Below are positions 7,196-15,584 of a stretch of 37,618 bases of DNA, in pieces. The notes under the pieces are model-generated. The model did not search any database and was not told the origin of the DNA. It saw nothing but the letters and a program-made list of their open reading frames with translations. Both the position numbers and the translations under genes were made by a program. Position 1 is the stretch's first letter; every line of letters begins with the position of its first letter. The stretch is from Bacteroides acidifaciens (lineage in GTDB: Bacteria; Bacteroidota; Bacteroidia; Bacteroidales; Bacteroidaceae). The DNA lies in the NCBI RefSeq assembly GCF_024623065.1, contig NZ_JANJZR010000041.1, positions 1-37,618 on the forward strand, given 5' to 3'.

Positions 7196-7672
7196 ATGCA
7201 CGATACAATGAATAAGTCTGAACTGAAATCAGTTCGAAAAGATTTGCGTAATAATGGCACTTCTGCCGAAGCTACTCTCTGGAAGTTAATCAAGGGAAAG
7301 CAAATTGACGGACTTAAGTTTCGTCGGCAGCACAGTGTCGGTCCCTATATTTTAGACTTCTATTGCCCGCAATTCCGGTTGAGTATAGAACTGGACGGAG
7401 AAGTACATTCTACTTCGGTAGCAATGGATTATGCGGATAATCGTGCTCGTTTCCTCATTAATGAAAAGGATATTTGGGTCATTCGGTTTGAGAATAGAGT
7501 GGTATTTGAGAATCCTTCGCAAATTGTGGAGGAGATTCGAGAGGCTGTAGGAAAGAGGAGAGGGAATCCTACCACCTCCCCCTGTGGGGACTCCTCCTTC
7601 CAGAAGGAGGAGAGTCAGAATACTACCGACTTTTCGACGTTAATCACTAAACCGTTAACCGTTAATCACTAA
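7196..7672 (+). CDS. DUF559 (Vsr-like, PD-(D/E)xK-fold) endonuclease-domain protein
   Basis: The 158-residue protein has a DUF559 core up to about residue 122. Family features are an N-terminal TSAEATLWKLIKGKQ helix, KFRRQHSVGPYILDFYC, and the IELDGEVH strand with Asp54, Glu65, Asp67 and His71 placed as in Vsr-like nucleases. RARFLINEKDIWVIRFEN closes the fold. The family is related to the very-short-patch repair endonuclease, but DNA cleavage is not established for most members. From about residue 125 the protein is encoded by the right inverted repeat (PTTSPCGDSSFQKEESQ) and then by 22-bp tandem repeats (ITKPLTVNH), so the tail is probably non-functional read-through. The start could be 7196 or the ATG at 7208. 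Confidence 0.8.
   Translation: MHDTMNKSELKSVRKDLRNNGTSAEATLWKLIKGKQIDGLKFRRQHSVGPYILDFYCPQFRLSIELDGEVHSTSVAMDYADNRARFLINEKDIWVIRFENRVVFENPSQIVEEIREAVGKRRGNPTTSPCGDSSFQKEESQNTTDFSTLITKPLTVNH
7568..7634 (-). repeat. Right inverted repeat of the DUF559 cassette
   Basis: It is the reverse complement of 7106-7172 at 61 of 67 positions. It lies wholly inside the coding sequence and supplies residues about 125-147 of the DUF559 protein. Confidence 0.85.
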
Positions 7673-7704
7673 ATCGTTAACCGTTAATCATTAAACAGTT
7701 AATC
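7639..7704 (+). repeat. Three tandem 22-bp repeats at the end of the DUF559 gene
   Basis: Units lie at 7639-7660, 7661-7682 and 7683-7704, each starting GTTAATCA(C/T)TAAA. Units 1 and 2 are nearly identical and unit 3 is more diverged. The first unit and a half are coding; the rest runs up to nine bases before the flippase start codon. Confidence 0.85.
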
Positions 7705-7712
7705 ATATCTAC

Positions 7713-9209
7713 ATGGCTGGACTAAAATCATTAGCTAAAGATACTGCAATTTATGGGTTAAGCAGTATTGTCGGACGATTCCTTAACTATATGCTGGTAC
7801 CCCTGTATACAGCTGTATTACCGGCTTCTTCCGGAGGTTACGGAGTCGTATCGAACGTATACGCATTTACAGCCCTGATGCTCGTACTGCTTACGTTCGG
7901 TATGGAAACGGGATTCTTCCGTTTCGCCAATAAATCGGGGGAGGACCCGATGAAAGTGTATGCCAACTCCCTATTGTCAGTAGGAGGCGTATCTTTGATT
8001 TTCGCTCTCCTTTGTTTATTGTTCCTGCAACCGATTTCCAATTTGCTGGATTATGGCGATCATCCGGAGTATATAGCGATGATGGCTATTGTGGTAGCTT
8101 TAGACTCTTTTCAATGCATCCCTTTTGCCTATTTGCGATACAAGAAACGTCCTGTCAAGTTTGCAGCTATCAAGCTGCTCTCTATCGGTGGCGGCATCGG
8201 TTTGAATCTGTTTTTCCTGTTGGGGTGTCCGTGGCTGAATGTGCATTGTCCGGCAACCATCGCTTGGTTTTATGACCCCGACTATCTGGTGGGATATATC
8301 TTCGTTAGCAACCTGATCATCTCGGTTGTACAGATGTTCTTCTTTATCCCAGAGCTGAGAGGATTTGCTTATAAGCTGGACCGGGTGTTGCTGAAGCGAA
8401 TGGTAGTATACTCTTTCCCGGTATTAATCTTAGGTTTGGTAGGTATTCTGAATCAGACTGTAGACAAGATGATCTATCCGTTTCTCTTTGAAGATCGGCA
8501 GGAAGGATTAGCACAACTGAGTATCTATGCGGCAACCTGCAAAATTGCGATGGTAATGGCCATGTTTACACAGGCTTTCCGTTACGCTTACGAACCGTTT
8601 GTCTTTGGCAAAGACAGCGAAGGAGATAACCGGAAAATGTATGCGGCTGCGATGAAATATTTCCTGATCTTTTCATTGCTGGCTTTCCTTGCAGTCATGT
8701 TCTATCTCGACTTGTTGCGTTACCTCGTAGCAAAGGACTACTGGGAAGGTCTTGGAGTAGTATCTATCGTGATGCTTGCAGAAATCTGTAAAGGGATTTA
8801 TTTCAACCTCTCCTTCTGGTATAAACTGACGGATAAAACCTATTGGGGGGCTTACTTCTCAGTGATCGGTTGTGTCATTATTGTCGTATTGAACATCTTG
8901 TTTGTGCCGGTTTATGGCTATCTTGCTTCGGCATGGGCTTCTGTTGCAGGCTATGCCGTAATCTTGCTGTTATCCTACTGGATAGGACAGAAAGAATACC
9001 CGATTCGTTATGATTTGAAAAGCCTCGGACTTTATGTTCTGCTGGCAGTGGTACTCTACGTTATTGGAGAACAGGTGCCTATCCCTAATCAGGTGCTCCG
9101 TCTCGCTTTCCGTACCGTACTTTTATTGCTATTTATAGCTTATATTATCAAGAAGGATTTACCATTGAGTCAGATTCCTGTTATTAATCGCTTTATAAAG
9201 AAGAAATAA
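7713..9209 (+). CDS. Polysaccharide biosynthesis flippase (MATE/MOP superfamily, Wzx/PST-like)
   Basis: This 498-residue polytopic inner-membrane protein opens with LKSLAKDTAIYGLSSIVGRFLNYMLVPLYT, the usual start of PST/Wzx-type exporters of lipid-linked saccharides. Many hydrophobic segments, likely 12-14, fill the chain and the C-terminus is basic (INRFIKKK). No glycosyltransferase or polymerase gene is adjacent, so this orphan copy cannot be tied to a particular glycan. The DUF389 gene starts two bases after its stop, and the two are surely co-transcribed. The start at 7713 follows closely on the 22-bp tandem repeats, which replace a normal upstream region. Confidence 0.85.
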   Translation: MAGLKSLAKDTAIYGLSSIVGRFLNYMLVPLYTAVLPASSGGYGVVSNVYAFTALMLVLLTFGMETGFFRFANKSGEDPMKVYANSLLSVGGVSLIFALLCLLFLQPISNLLDYGDHPEYIAMMAIVVALDSFQCIPFAYLRYKKRPVKFAAIKLLSIGGGIGLNLFFLLGCPWLNVHCPATIAWFYDPDYLVGYIFVSNLIISVVQMFFFIPELRGFAYKLDRVLLKRMVVYSFPVLILGLVGILNQTVDKMIYPFLFEDRQEGLAQLSIYAATCKIAMVMAMFTQAFRYAYEPFVFGKDSEGDNRKMYAAAMKYFLIFSLLAFLAVMFYLDLLRYLVAKDYWEGLGVVSIVMLAEICKGIYFNLSFWYKLTDKTYWGAYFSVIGCVIIVVLNILFVPVYGYLASAWASVAGYAVILLLSYWIGQKEYPIRYDLKSLGLYVLLAVVLYVIGEQVPIPNQVLRLAFRTVLLLLFIAYIIKKDLPLSQIPVINRFIKKK

Positions 9210-9211
9210 TT

Positions 9212-10567
9212 ATGAAGACAGATGAACGTAATAAGTTTGCTATCAGGTCCTTTCTGAGAGAATATCTGGACTTGAAAAAAGACAAGGATAACGAACTCGC
9301 CACCGTGGATTCTATCCGTAAAGGTGTAGAGTTTAAAGGTGCCAATTTATGGATCCTGATTTTTGCCATCTTTATGGCATCACTCGGATTGAATGTAGAC
9401 TCTACCGCAGTCATTATCGGTGCCATGTTGATTTCTCCGCTGATGGGACCTATTATGGGAGTAGGACTCTCTGTCGGACTGAACGATTTCGAATTAATGA
9501 AGCGCTCTTTAAAGAGTTTTCTCATAACGACCGCTTTCAGTGTGACAACGGCCACTATCTTCTTCCTTCTTGCCCCTATTGCCGGTTCGCAGTCGGAGCT
9601 GCTGGCACGTACATCGCCCACTATTTATGATGTATTCATCGCGCTTTTTGGTGGTTTGGCAGGTGTGGTAGCTCTCTCTACCAAGGAAAAAGGAAATGTG
9701 ATTCCGGGCGTTGCCATTGCTACTGCATTGATGCCGCCGCTTTGTACGGCAGGTTACGGGCTTGCCTCCGGTAATCTTATTTATTTCCTAGGTGCTTTTT
9801 ATCTTTATTTCATCAATTCTGTTTTTATCAGTCTTGCCACTTTCCTCGGAGTTCGTGTGATGCATTTCAAACGAAAAGAGTTTGTTGATAAAACCCGTGA
9901 GAAGACCGTACGTAAATACATCGTTCTCATTGTGGTGCTTACCATGTGCCCGGCGGTTTATCTGACATTTGGAATTATAAAAAGCACCTTCTATGAGGCG
10001 GCAGCCAATCGTTTTATTAGCGATCAGCTGAGCTTTGAAAATACACAGGTGCTTGATAAAAAGATCAGCTATGAACATAAAGAAGTGCGGGTTGTTTTGA
10101 TTGGTACTGAAGTGCCCGATGCTTCGATTTCTATTGCCCGTAGCAAGATGAAAGAATATAAGTTGGAAGATACGAAGCTGGTTGTATTGCAGGGGATGAA
10201 TAACGAAGCGGTAGATGTGACTTCCATCCGTGCCATGGTCATGGAAGACTTCTACAAAAACAGTGAGCAGCGCCTTCAGCAACAGGCAGTGAAGATTTCC
10301 CAACTGGAGACGACGCTGGAACAATACAGGACGTATGACGCAATGAGTCGTACATTAGTGCCCGAACTGAAAGTGCTTTATCCTTCCATCACTACGCTCT
10401 CCATCGCTCATTCGCTCGAAGTGCGGGTTGACTCGATGAAGACCGATACGGTAACATTGGCTGTTTTGAAATTCGACAGACATCCGTCTGCTGCCGAGAA
10501 ACAGAAAATCAGCGAATGGCTGAAAGCCCGTGTAGGAGCGAAGAAGTTGAGGCTGATTACCGAATAA
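9212..10567 (+). CDS. DUF389-family membrane protein
   Basis: The 451-residue protein contains the DUF389 membrane domain (about residues 45-260). It has the signature ANLWILIFAIFMASLGLNVD followed by STAVIIGAMLISPLMGPIMG, and further on IALFGGLAGVVALSTKEKGN and IPGVAIATALMPPLC. About six membrane segments are visible. The C-terminal ~180 residues are soluble, with a short coiled-coil-like stretch (SEQRLQQQAVKISQLETTLE). The function of DUF389 is not established. Tight spacing to the flippase (two bases) suggests the pair is translated together. The next gene is 61 bases away and may be transcribed separately. Confidence 0.85.
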   Translation: MKTDERNKFAIRSFLREYLDLKKDKDNELATVDSIRKGVEFKGANLWILIFAIFMASLGLNVDSTAVIIGAMLISPLMGPIMGVGLSVGLNDFELMKRSLKSFLITTAFSVTTATIFFLLAPIAGSQSELLARTSPTIYDVFIALFGGLAGVVALSTKEKGNVIPGVAIATALMPPLCTAGYGLASGNLIYFLGAFYLYFINSVFISLATFLGVRVMHFKRKEFVDKTREKTVRKYIVLIVVLTMCPAVYLTFGIIKSTFYEAAANRFISDQLSFENTQVLDKKISYEHKEVRVVLIGTEVPDASISIARSKMKEYKLEDTKLVVLQGMNNEAVDVTSIRAMVMEDFYKNSEQRLQQQAVKISQLETTLEQYRTYDAMSRTLVPELKVLYPSITTLSIAHSLEVRVDSMKTDTVTLAVLKFDRHPSAAEKQKISEWLKARVGAKKLRLITE

Positions 10568-10628
10568 TGATACTCGGATTGATCATAGAATATATAAATC
10601 CAACTTGAATAAATTAAAAAATAATAGC

Positions 10629-12770
10629 ATGAAACTCAGACTAATCGCAGTGATTCTCCTCTCCCTTTGCCTGTCGCAGGCATTTGCTGACGAGGGAATG
10701 TGGTTATTGGGGAACCTTCGCAAGAACAAACAGGCAGAACGGGTGATGAAGGAACTCGGTTTGCAGATGCCTGTGAATAAACTGTATAATCCGAAGAAAC
10801 CTTCTCTTTCAGATGCTGTTGTCAGCTTTGGAGGTTTCTGTTCGGGAGTGGTGGTTTCCGAAGACGGTCTGGTGTTTACCAATCATCATTGTGGTTTCAG
10901 CAGTATCCAGCAGCATTCTTCCGTAGAACATGATTATCTGAAAGATGGCTTTTTTGCACGTAGCCTTGATGAAGAGCTGCCGAATCCGGAGTTGTACGTC
11001 CGTTTTCTGCTTCGTACGGAAGACGTTACCAAACGGGTATTGTCTGCCGCCCGTCATGCTAAAACGGAAACAGAACGCCGTGTAGCTGTCGATTCGATCA
11101 TGAATGTAATTAGTCTGGAAGTTTCCGAAAAAGATTCTACGCTGACCGGTATTGTCGATGCCTATTATGCAGGCAATGAATTCTGGCTTTCCGTTTATCG
11201 TGATTATAACGATGTTCGTTTGGTCTTTGCGCCTCCTTCTTCTGTCGGGAAGTTCGGATGGGATACGGACAATTGGATGTGGCCGCGGCATACGGGCGAT
11301 TTCAGTGTATTCCGTATCTATGCCAATACGAAGAATGGCCCGGCTGATTATTCTCCTGACAACGTCCCTTATCATCCTGAATATGTAGCGCCCATCTCTT
11401 TGGATGGATACAAGGAAGGTTCTTTCTGTATGACGCTTGGTTATCCGGGAAGTACGGAGCGGTATCTTTCTTCGTATGGTATCGAAGAGATGATGAATGG
11501 AATCAACCAGGCAATGATTGATGTGCGGGGAGTAAAACAAGCAGTTTGGAAACGGGAGATGGACCGTCGTCCGGATATTCGTATCAAGTATGCTTCAAAA
11601 TACGATGAAAGCTCCAATTATTGGAAGAATAGCATCGGAACAAACAAAGCCATCAAGCATCTGAAGGTATTGGAAAAGAAACGGGCGGCTGAAGCAGCCC
11701 TTCGCGACTGGATTCAGTCTCATCCGGAAGAAAGAGAGAAGCTGATTCGTTTATTTTCTTCTCTGGAGTTGAGTTATAGTAATCGCCGGGAAACAGATCG
11801 GGCATTGGCTTATTTCGGCGAATCGTTTATCAATGGTCCCGAGCTGGTACAGCTTGCTCTTGAAATTCTTAATTTTGACTTTGAAGCCGAGGAGAAGCTG
11901 GTGATTACCCGCATGAAGAAGTTATTGGCGAAATATGATAATCTCGATCTTTCTATTGATAAGGAGGTTTTTGCTGCCATGCTCAAAGAGTATCAGTTGA
12001 AAGTGGATAAGAAGTATCTGCCTGCTATATATGAAAAGATAGATACACTTTATAACGGAAATATTCAGGCTTATGTAGACTCTTTGTATGCTACTTCCAG
12101 CATAACATCTCCTAAGGGTCTGAAACGTTTCCTAGAACGGGATACTACGTATAATCTGATAGAGGATCCGGCTGTTTCCTTGAGTCTGGATCTGATCGTG
12201 AAGTATTATGAGATGAATCAGAGTATTTCCGAAGCTTCCGAGCAGATAGAGCAGGGGGAACGTTTGTTCAACGCTGCCATGCGCCGTATGTATGCCGATC
12301 GGAATTTCTATCCGGATGCCAATTCCACCATGCGGCTCAGTTTCGGAACGGTTGGGGGATATACTCCTTTTGATGGAGCCACTTACGGTTATTATACCAC
12401 CGTGAAAGGCATCTTTGAGAAGGTGAAGGAACATGCGGGGGATATTGACTTTGCCGTCCAGCCGGAGTTGTTGAGTCTGCTTTCTTCCGGTGATTTCGGC
12501 AGATATGCCAATGCACAGGGAGAGATGAATGTTTGCTTTATTTCTAATAATGATATTACAGGCGGTAATTCCGGTAGTGCGATGTTCAATGCCAAAGGAG
12601 AATTGCTTGGGCTGGCTTTCGATGGCAACTGGGAAGCAATGAGCAGTGACATCGTATTTGAACCTGACTTGCAGCGTTGTATCGGAGTAGATGTGCGGTA
12701 TATGCTCTTTATTATGGAGAAATATGGTAAGGCGGGCAATCTTGTTCAGGAGTTGAAGATAGCTCGATGA
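10629..12770 (+). CDS. S46-family dipeptidyl-peptidase, DPP7-type
   Basis: The 713-residue exported serine peptidase releases dipeptides from the N-terminus of peptides, probably in the periplasm. The signal peptide is MKLRLIAVILLSLCLSQAFA. The S46 chymotrypsin-like triad is visible: the His in TNHHCG (84-89), the Asp near HTGDFSVFR, and Ser648 in GGNSGSAMFN. The residue 18 after the Ser is Gly (AFDGNWE). DPP11 enzymes, which prefer acidic P1 residues, have Arg there, so this one should be DPP7-like with a preference for hydrophobic residues. A TTG eight codons upstream is also in frame, but the ATG at 10629 gives a proper signal peptide. A hairpin follows about 60 bases after the stop. Confidence 0.93.
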   Translation: MKLRLIAVILLSLCLSQAFADEGMWLLGNLRKNKQAERVMKELGLQMPVNKLYNPKKPSLSDAVVSFGGFCSGVVVSEDGLVFTNHHCGFSSIQQHSSVEHDYLKDGFFARSLDEELPNPELYVRFLLRTEDVTKRVLSAARHAKTETERRVAVDSIMNVISLEVSEKDSTLTGIVDAYYAGNEFWLSVYRDYNDVRLVFAPPSSVGKFGWDTDNWMWPRHTGDFSVFRIYANTKNGPADYSPDNVPYHPEYVAPISLDGYKEGSFCMTLGYPGSTERYLSSYGIEEMMNGINQAMIDVRGVKQAVWKREMDRRPDIRIKYASKYDESSNYWKNSIGTNKAIKHLKVLEKKRAAEAALRDWIQSHPEEREKLIRLFSSLELSYSNRRETDRALAYFGESFINGPELVQLALEILNFDFEAEEKLVITRMKKLLAKYDNLDLSIDKEVFAAMLKEYQLKVDKKYLPAIYEKIDTLYNGNIQAYVDSLYATSSITSPKGLKRFLERDTTYNLIEDPAVSLSLDLIVKYYEMNQSISEASEQIEQGERLFNAAMRRMYADRNFYPDANSTMRLSFGTVGGYTPFDGATYGYYTTVKGIFEKVKEHAGDIDFAVQPELLSLLSSGDFGRYANAQGEMNVCFISNNDITGGNSGSAMFNAKGELLGLAFDGNWEAMSSDIVFEPDLQRCIGVDVRYMLFIMEKYGKAGNLVQELKIAR

Positions 12771-12830
12771 AGCTAATAGAGCTGGAAGCGGGAGAACATA
12801 TACTGAAATTGATATTAAAGCATTCATAAT

Positions 12831-12868
12831 AAATCCCGGACGGATGTTTTTACACCTGTTCGGGATTT
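12831..12868. terminator. Bidirectional terminator between the dipeptidyl-peptidase and GH125 genes
   Basis: AAATCCCGGAC (12831-12841) pairs with GTTCGGGATTT (12858-12868) with one mismatch and a 16-base loop. It lies between two convergent genes. Confidence 0.65.
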
Positions 12869-12891
12869 ACCTTCTGTAATGTAGAGCCTAT

Positions 12892-14376
12892 TTATTGAAT
12901 ACTATTCAGTAATTCAATTTTTCCTTCGTTTACTAGCTTGAGTATCAGTTCGCCGAACAATGTATTCTGCCATGCAAACCACGCACGTGTAAACTTCTCA
13001 GGATTATCTTTATGGAAAGATTCGTGCATGAATCCTGTGCCTGCATCTGTATTTATTAGCATTTGGATGCATTCTTTGATTTCTTGGTCATCTTGGCTTG
13101 TAAAGGCTTTCATCATAATACTCATGGGCCATATCATATCATAACCAATATGCGGACCCCCGATACCTTCTCCGGCTTTTCCTTTAAAGAAGTAAGGATT
13201 GTCTTTACTCCATACAAAGCGGCGGGTATTTTGATAGATCGGGTCGTTCACATCTACATCGCCCAAATATGGCATTGCCAGCAGGCTTGGTACATTGGCA
13301 TCATCCATAAGGAAATGATTTCCGAATCCATCGACTTCGAAAGCGTAGATTGTGCCGTATTTGGGATGATTATAGGTTGCATATTGTTTCAGAGCCGTTT
13401 CCACTTCCTGTGCCAGTTCGCTGCATTGTGTTGCCAATTCGGTCTTTTGATTGACAGTCTCTAAGATTTCAGCAGCTTTTCGGAGTGAAGTAACTGCAAA
13501 GAAGTTGGAAGGAACCAGAAATTGAAGGGTGGTAGCATCATCGGAAGGACGGAAAGCCGAAACGATTAATCCTACGGGATTTACCGGAGCGCCCAGCCCG
13601 TCGTTGTTCAGCGTATCAAGCGCACGTTCCGTTTTTCTCTGGAATTTATAAGGACCTACTCCCTCTTTTCTCTGTTGCTCTTTGAATGTTCTCAGGATAT
13701 TGATGACGGCTTGAATCCATTCGTTATCGAAAATACTAGCGTCTCCCGTCTCTTTCCAATACTGATAAGCCAGGCGGAGGGGATAGCAGAGAGAGTCAAT
13801 CTCCCATTTACGTTCGTGCAGTTCCGGTTTCATGTCCGTCAGGTCTGTCATCCAGTCGCCTCCTTTAGCTCCATCGTTGAAAGCATTTGCGTAAGGGTCG
13901 ATATTGATACATTTGAATTGGCGGCGGATAACGCCCTCGAGCATTTTCTTTAATTCCGGGTCTTTATGAGCTAGCTGGATATATGGCCACACTTGAGCTC
14001 CCGAATCACGAAGCCACATGGCATGGATGTCTCCAGTATAGACAAAAGTATCCGGTTTGCCATCGGTGGTGCGATAGTGTACGGTTGTTTCCAATGTGTT
14101 AGGAAAGCAGTTCTCGAACATCCAGGCAAGTTTGCTGTTGGTCAGCAGCTTCTTCACTCTCAGGATTTCAGCTTCTACTGCCTGTGAAGTGAATAAACGG
14201 TCTTTTTTAGCCGGACGCTGGCTTTTATACTTTCCGGTAATTTCTGCTTGCTTGGCAATCATGGTATTGTCCTTAGGACAAATGAAAGTGGAAGCGTTCA
14301 TATTGCTTCCTATTAGCAGGGCAGTTGCAAGGGTGCAAAGGCGCATGTTTCTTTTTGTCATATTTCTTTTTATCAT
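12892..14376 (-). CDS. GH125 exo-alpha-1,6-mannosidase
   Basis: The 494-residue protein matches glycoside hydrolase family 125 (formerly DUF1237), metal-independent inverting exo-alpha-1,6-mannosidases. Typical segments are YTGDIHAMWLRDSGAQVWPY (about residues 115-135), KGGDWMTDLTDMKPELHERK, and FMDDANVPSLLAMPYLG-like sequence near residue 355, then FKGKAGEGIGGPHIGYDMIW. A signal peptide (RLCTLATALLIGSNMNAS) has no lipobox Cys, so the enzyme should be soluble in the periplasm. It would trim mannose from alpha-1,6-manno-oligosaccharides made by the GH76 enzymes. It is the last gene of the minus-strand PUL operon, 21 bases after the first GH76. The start at 14376 has two further ATGs within 11 codons. 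Confidence 0.92.
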   Translation of the reverse strand: MIKRNMTKRNMRLCTLATALLIGSNMNASTFICPKDNTMIAKQAEITGKYKSQRPAKKDRLFTSQAVEAEILRVKKLLTNSKLAWMFENCFPNTLETTVHYRTTDGKPDTFVYTGDIHAMWLRDSGAQVWPYIQLAHKDPELKKMLEGVIRRQFKCINIDPYANAFNDGAKGGDWMTDLTDMKPELHERKWEIDSLCYPLRLAYQYWKETGDASIFDNEWIQAVINILRTFKEQQRKEGVGPYKFQRKTERALDTLNNDGLGAPVNPVGLIVSAFRPSDDATTLQFLVPSNFFAVTSLRKAAEILETVNQKTELATQCSELAQEVETALKQYATYNHPKYGTIYAFEVDGFGNHFLMDDANVPSLLAMPYLGDVDVNDPIYQNTRRFVWSKDNPYFFKGKAGEGIGGPHIGYDMIWPMSIMMKAFTSQDDQEIKECIQMLINTDAGTGFMHESFHKDNPEKFTRAWFAWQNTLFGELILKLVNEGKIELLNSIQ

Positions 14377-14397
14377 TTATTAATGTTCTACAGTAGT

Positions 14398-15576
14398 TTA
14401 TTCAAAGGCAGAAAGCCGACTATACATCTCTATCATGGCAGCTTGTGTCAGCAGCCATTTTTTATTGTCTTTTTTATTGCCGCTGAGGTCTGTATGGAAC
14501 AGTCCTTTTTCATCACGTGCGTTCTCCCAAGCATAATCGAGACTTTTGTTAAAGGCATCGAGATATGTTTTATTCTTGTCAAGATGATAAAGTTCGATGA
14601 ATCCTCTGAGCATTACGGCAGTAAACCAGATATCTCCTTTCTTTATCATTTTGAATGGTTCTCCGGATACGGGTGTAAAATCAGAAAAGAAGTAGTTGTA
14701 ACATTCTTTGGCAATGCTTTGAGCTTCTTTCAGATAAACCGGATTGTTCGTCAGTTGGTAAAGGAGGGCAGCTGACTGCATCATTTGTCCGCTATTGTAA
14801 GCGAATTTGGCTTTTCCGATTTTTCCATCCAAACGAATATTGTCGAAATATAGATAATCTGTACTATCTTGCAAATGTTCTTTAGTCCATTCGTACAACG
14901 CTTTACCTTTTTTGAAATAACTGCTGTCGTTTGTTGCTTTGAATAGTTTTAGTGCAAAAACAGAACCAGGAGCATTTGAACAGGTGTTCTTCGATTCCTT
15001 TTTCTGCTCGCACCAATAGATTCCGCCTCCGAGCACACTATCTGTTCCGCTTTCTATAAAATCCCATATAAGTGTGGCCTTGTCCAAATATTTTTTGTTT
15101 TGGGTGAGTTGGTAAGTGTCTGTAAAATCAATGCCTAACCATACATTGTCGTCATAAAAACGGTCTGACACAGGAGCGGTACGCACATACGACGAATAAG
15201 CATTGGGAGTGCGTGCAGTGTCAAAATACTCATCAAGTCCCGGTAATACCCGTTCGTCCAGTAGTTTTTGAAATTCTTTGTTTTGAGTGGCTTCGAACAG
15301 TGCATTTACTGCGGAGAATGTTCCGGAGTAAGGCCAGAGATACGAATAGGCGTTTGGCACGTTAGCTTGTTCTTCTGATGCCAGATAAGTGACTTTGTTC
15401 TTCTCGTCAAAAGGAAAATTTTCGCGAAGCAGACAAGTGTTGGGTACTGAATAGTGAACATAGAGGGAGTCCAGCGTTTGCTGGGCTCTCTCTAAATTGA
15501 TGTTTGGATTACTATTCCCCTTTGGTGCGCATCCGGTGAGGAAAGCAGCACACAGTACGGTTTCAATAATTCGCAT
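14398..15576 (-). CDS. GH76 alpha-1,6-mannanase lipoprotein, probably periplasmic
   Basis: The 392-residue protein belongs to GH76, endo-acting alpha-1,6-mannanases with an (alpha/alpha)6 barrel. The catalytic Asp-Asp pair is in DRFYDDNVWLGID (Asp142, Asp143). Further conserved stretches are GGGIYWCEQK, CSNAPGSVFALKLF and FAYNSGQMMQSAALLY. The lipobox is FLTGC with Cys16. The residues after the Cys (APKGNSNPN) lack the acidic cluster that directs Bacteroidetes lipoproteins to the cell surface, so this copy probably faces the periplasm. It is eight bases from the second GH76 gene upstream and 21 from GH125 downstream. It would shorten imported mannan fragments before GH125 acts. Confidence 0.9.
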   Translation of the reverse strand: MRIIETVLCAAFLTGCAPKGNSNPNINLERAQQTLDSLYVHYSVPNTCLLRENFPFDEKNKVTYLASEEQANVPNAYSYLWPYSGTFSAVNALFEATQNKEFQKLLDERVLPGLDEYFDTARTPNAYSSYVRTAPVSDRFYDDNVWLGIDFTDTYQLTQNKKYLDKATLIWDFIESGTDSVLGGGIYWCEQKKESKNTCSNAPGSVFALKLFKATNDSSYFKKGKALYEWTKEHLQDSTDYLYFDNIRLDGKIGKAKFAYNSGQMMQSAALLYQLTNNPVYLKEAQSIAKECYNYFFSDFTPVSGEPFKMIKKGDIWFTAVMLRGFIELYHLDKNKTYLDAFNKSLDYAWENARDEKGLFHTDLSGNKKDNKKWLLTQAAMIEMYSRLSAFE

Positions 15577-15584
15577 GTTTCTTG

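Larger units (their letters stand above)
7106..7704 (+). mobile_element. Possible mobile DUF559 nuclease cassette bounded by inverted repeats
   Basis: The order is 67-bp repeat, DUF559 gene, inverted 67-bp repeat inside the 3' end of that gene, then three 22-bp tandem repeats. The unit lies between ruvB and a flippase gene, with no transposase. That it moves or inverts as a unit is an inference. Confidence 0.4.

Noticed and set aside
7106..7634. Invertible promoter switch like those of Bacteroides capsule loci
   Set aside because: The repeats are long and nested, enclose a whole gene, no promoter box was found between them pointing outward, and no invertase gene is nearby. Inversion remains possible but is not shown.
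10809..11540. Long minus-strand frame inside the S46 peptidase gene
   Set aside because: It is an antisense shadow; the plus-strand protein has signal peptide and catalytic residues.
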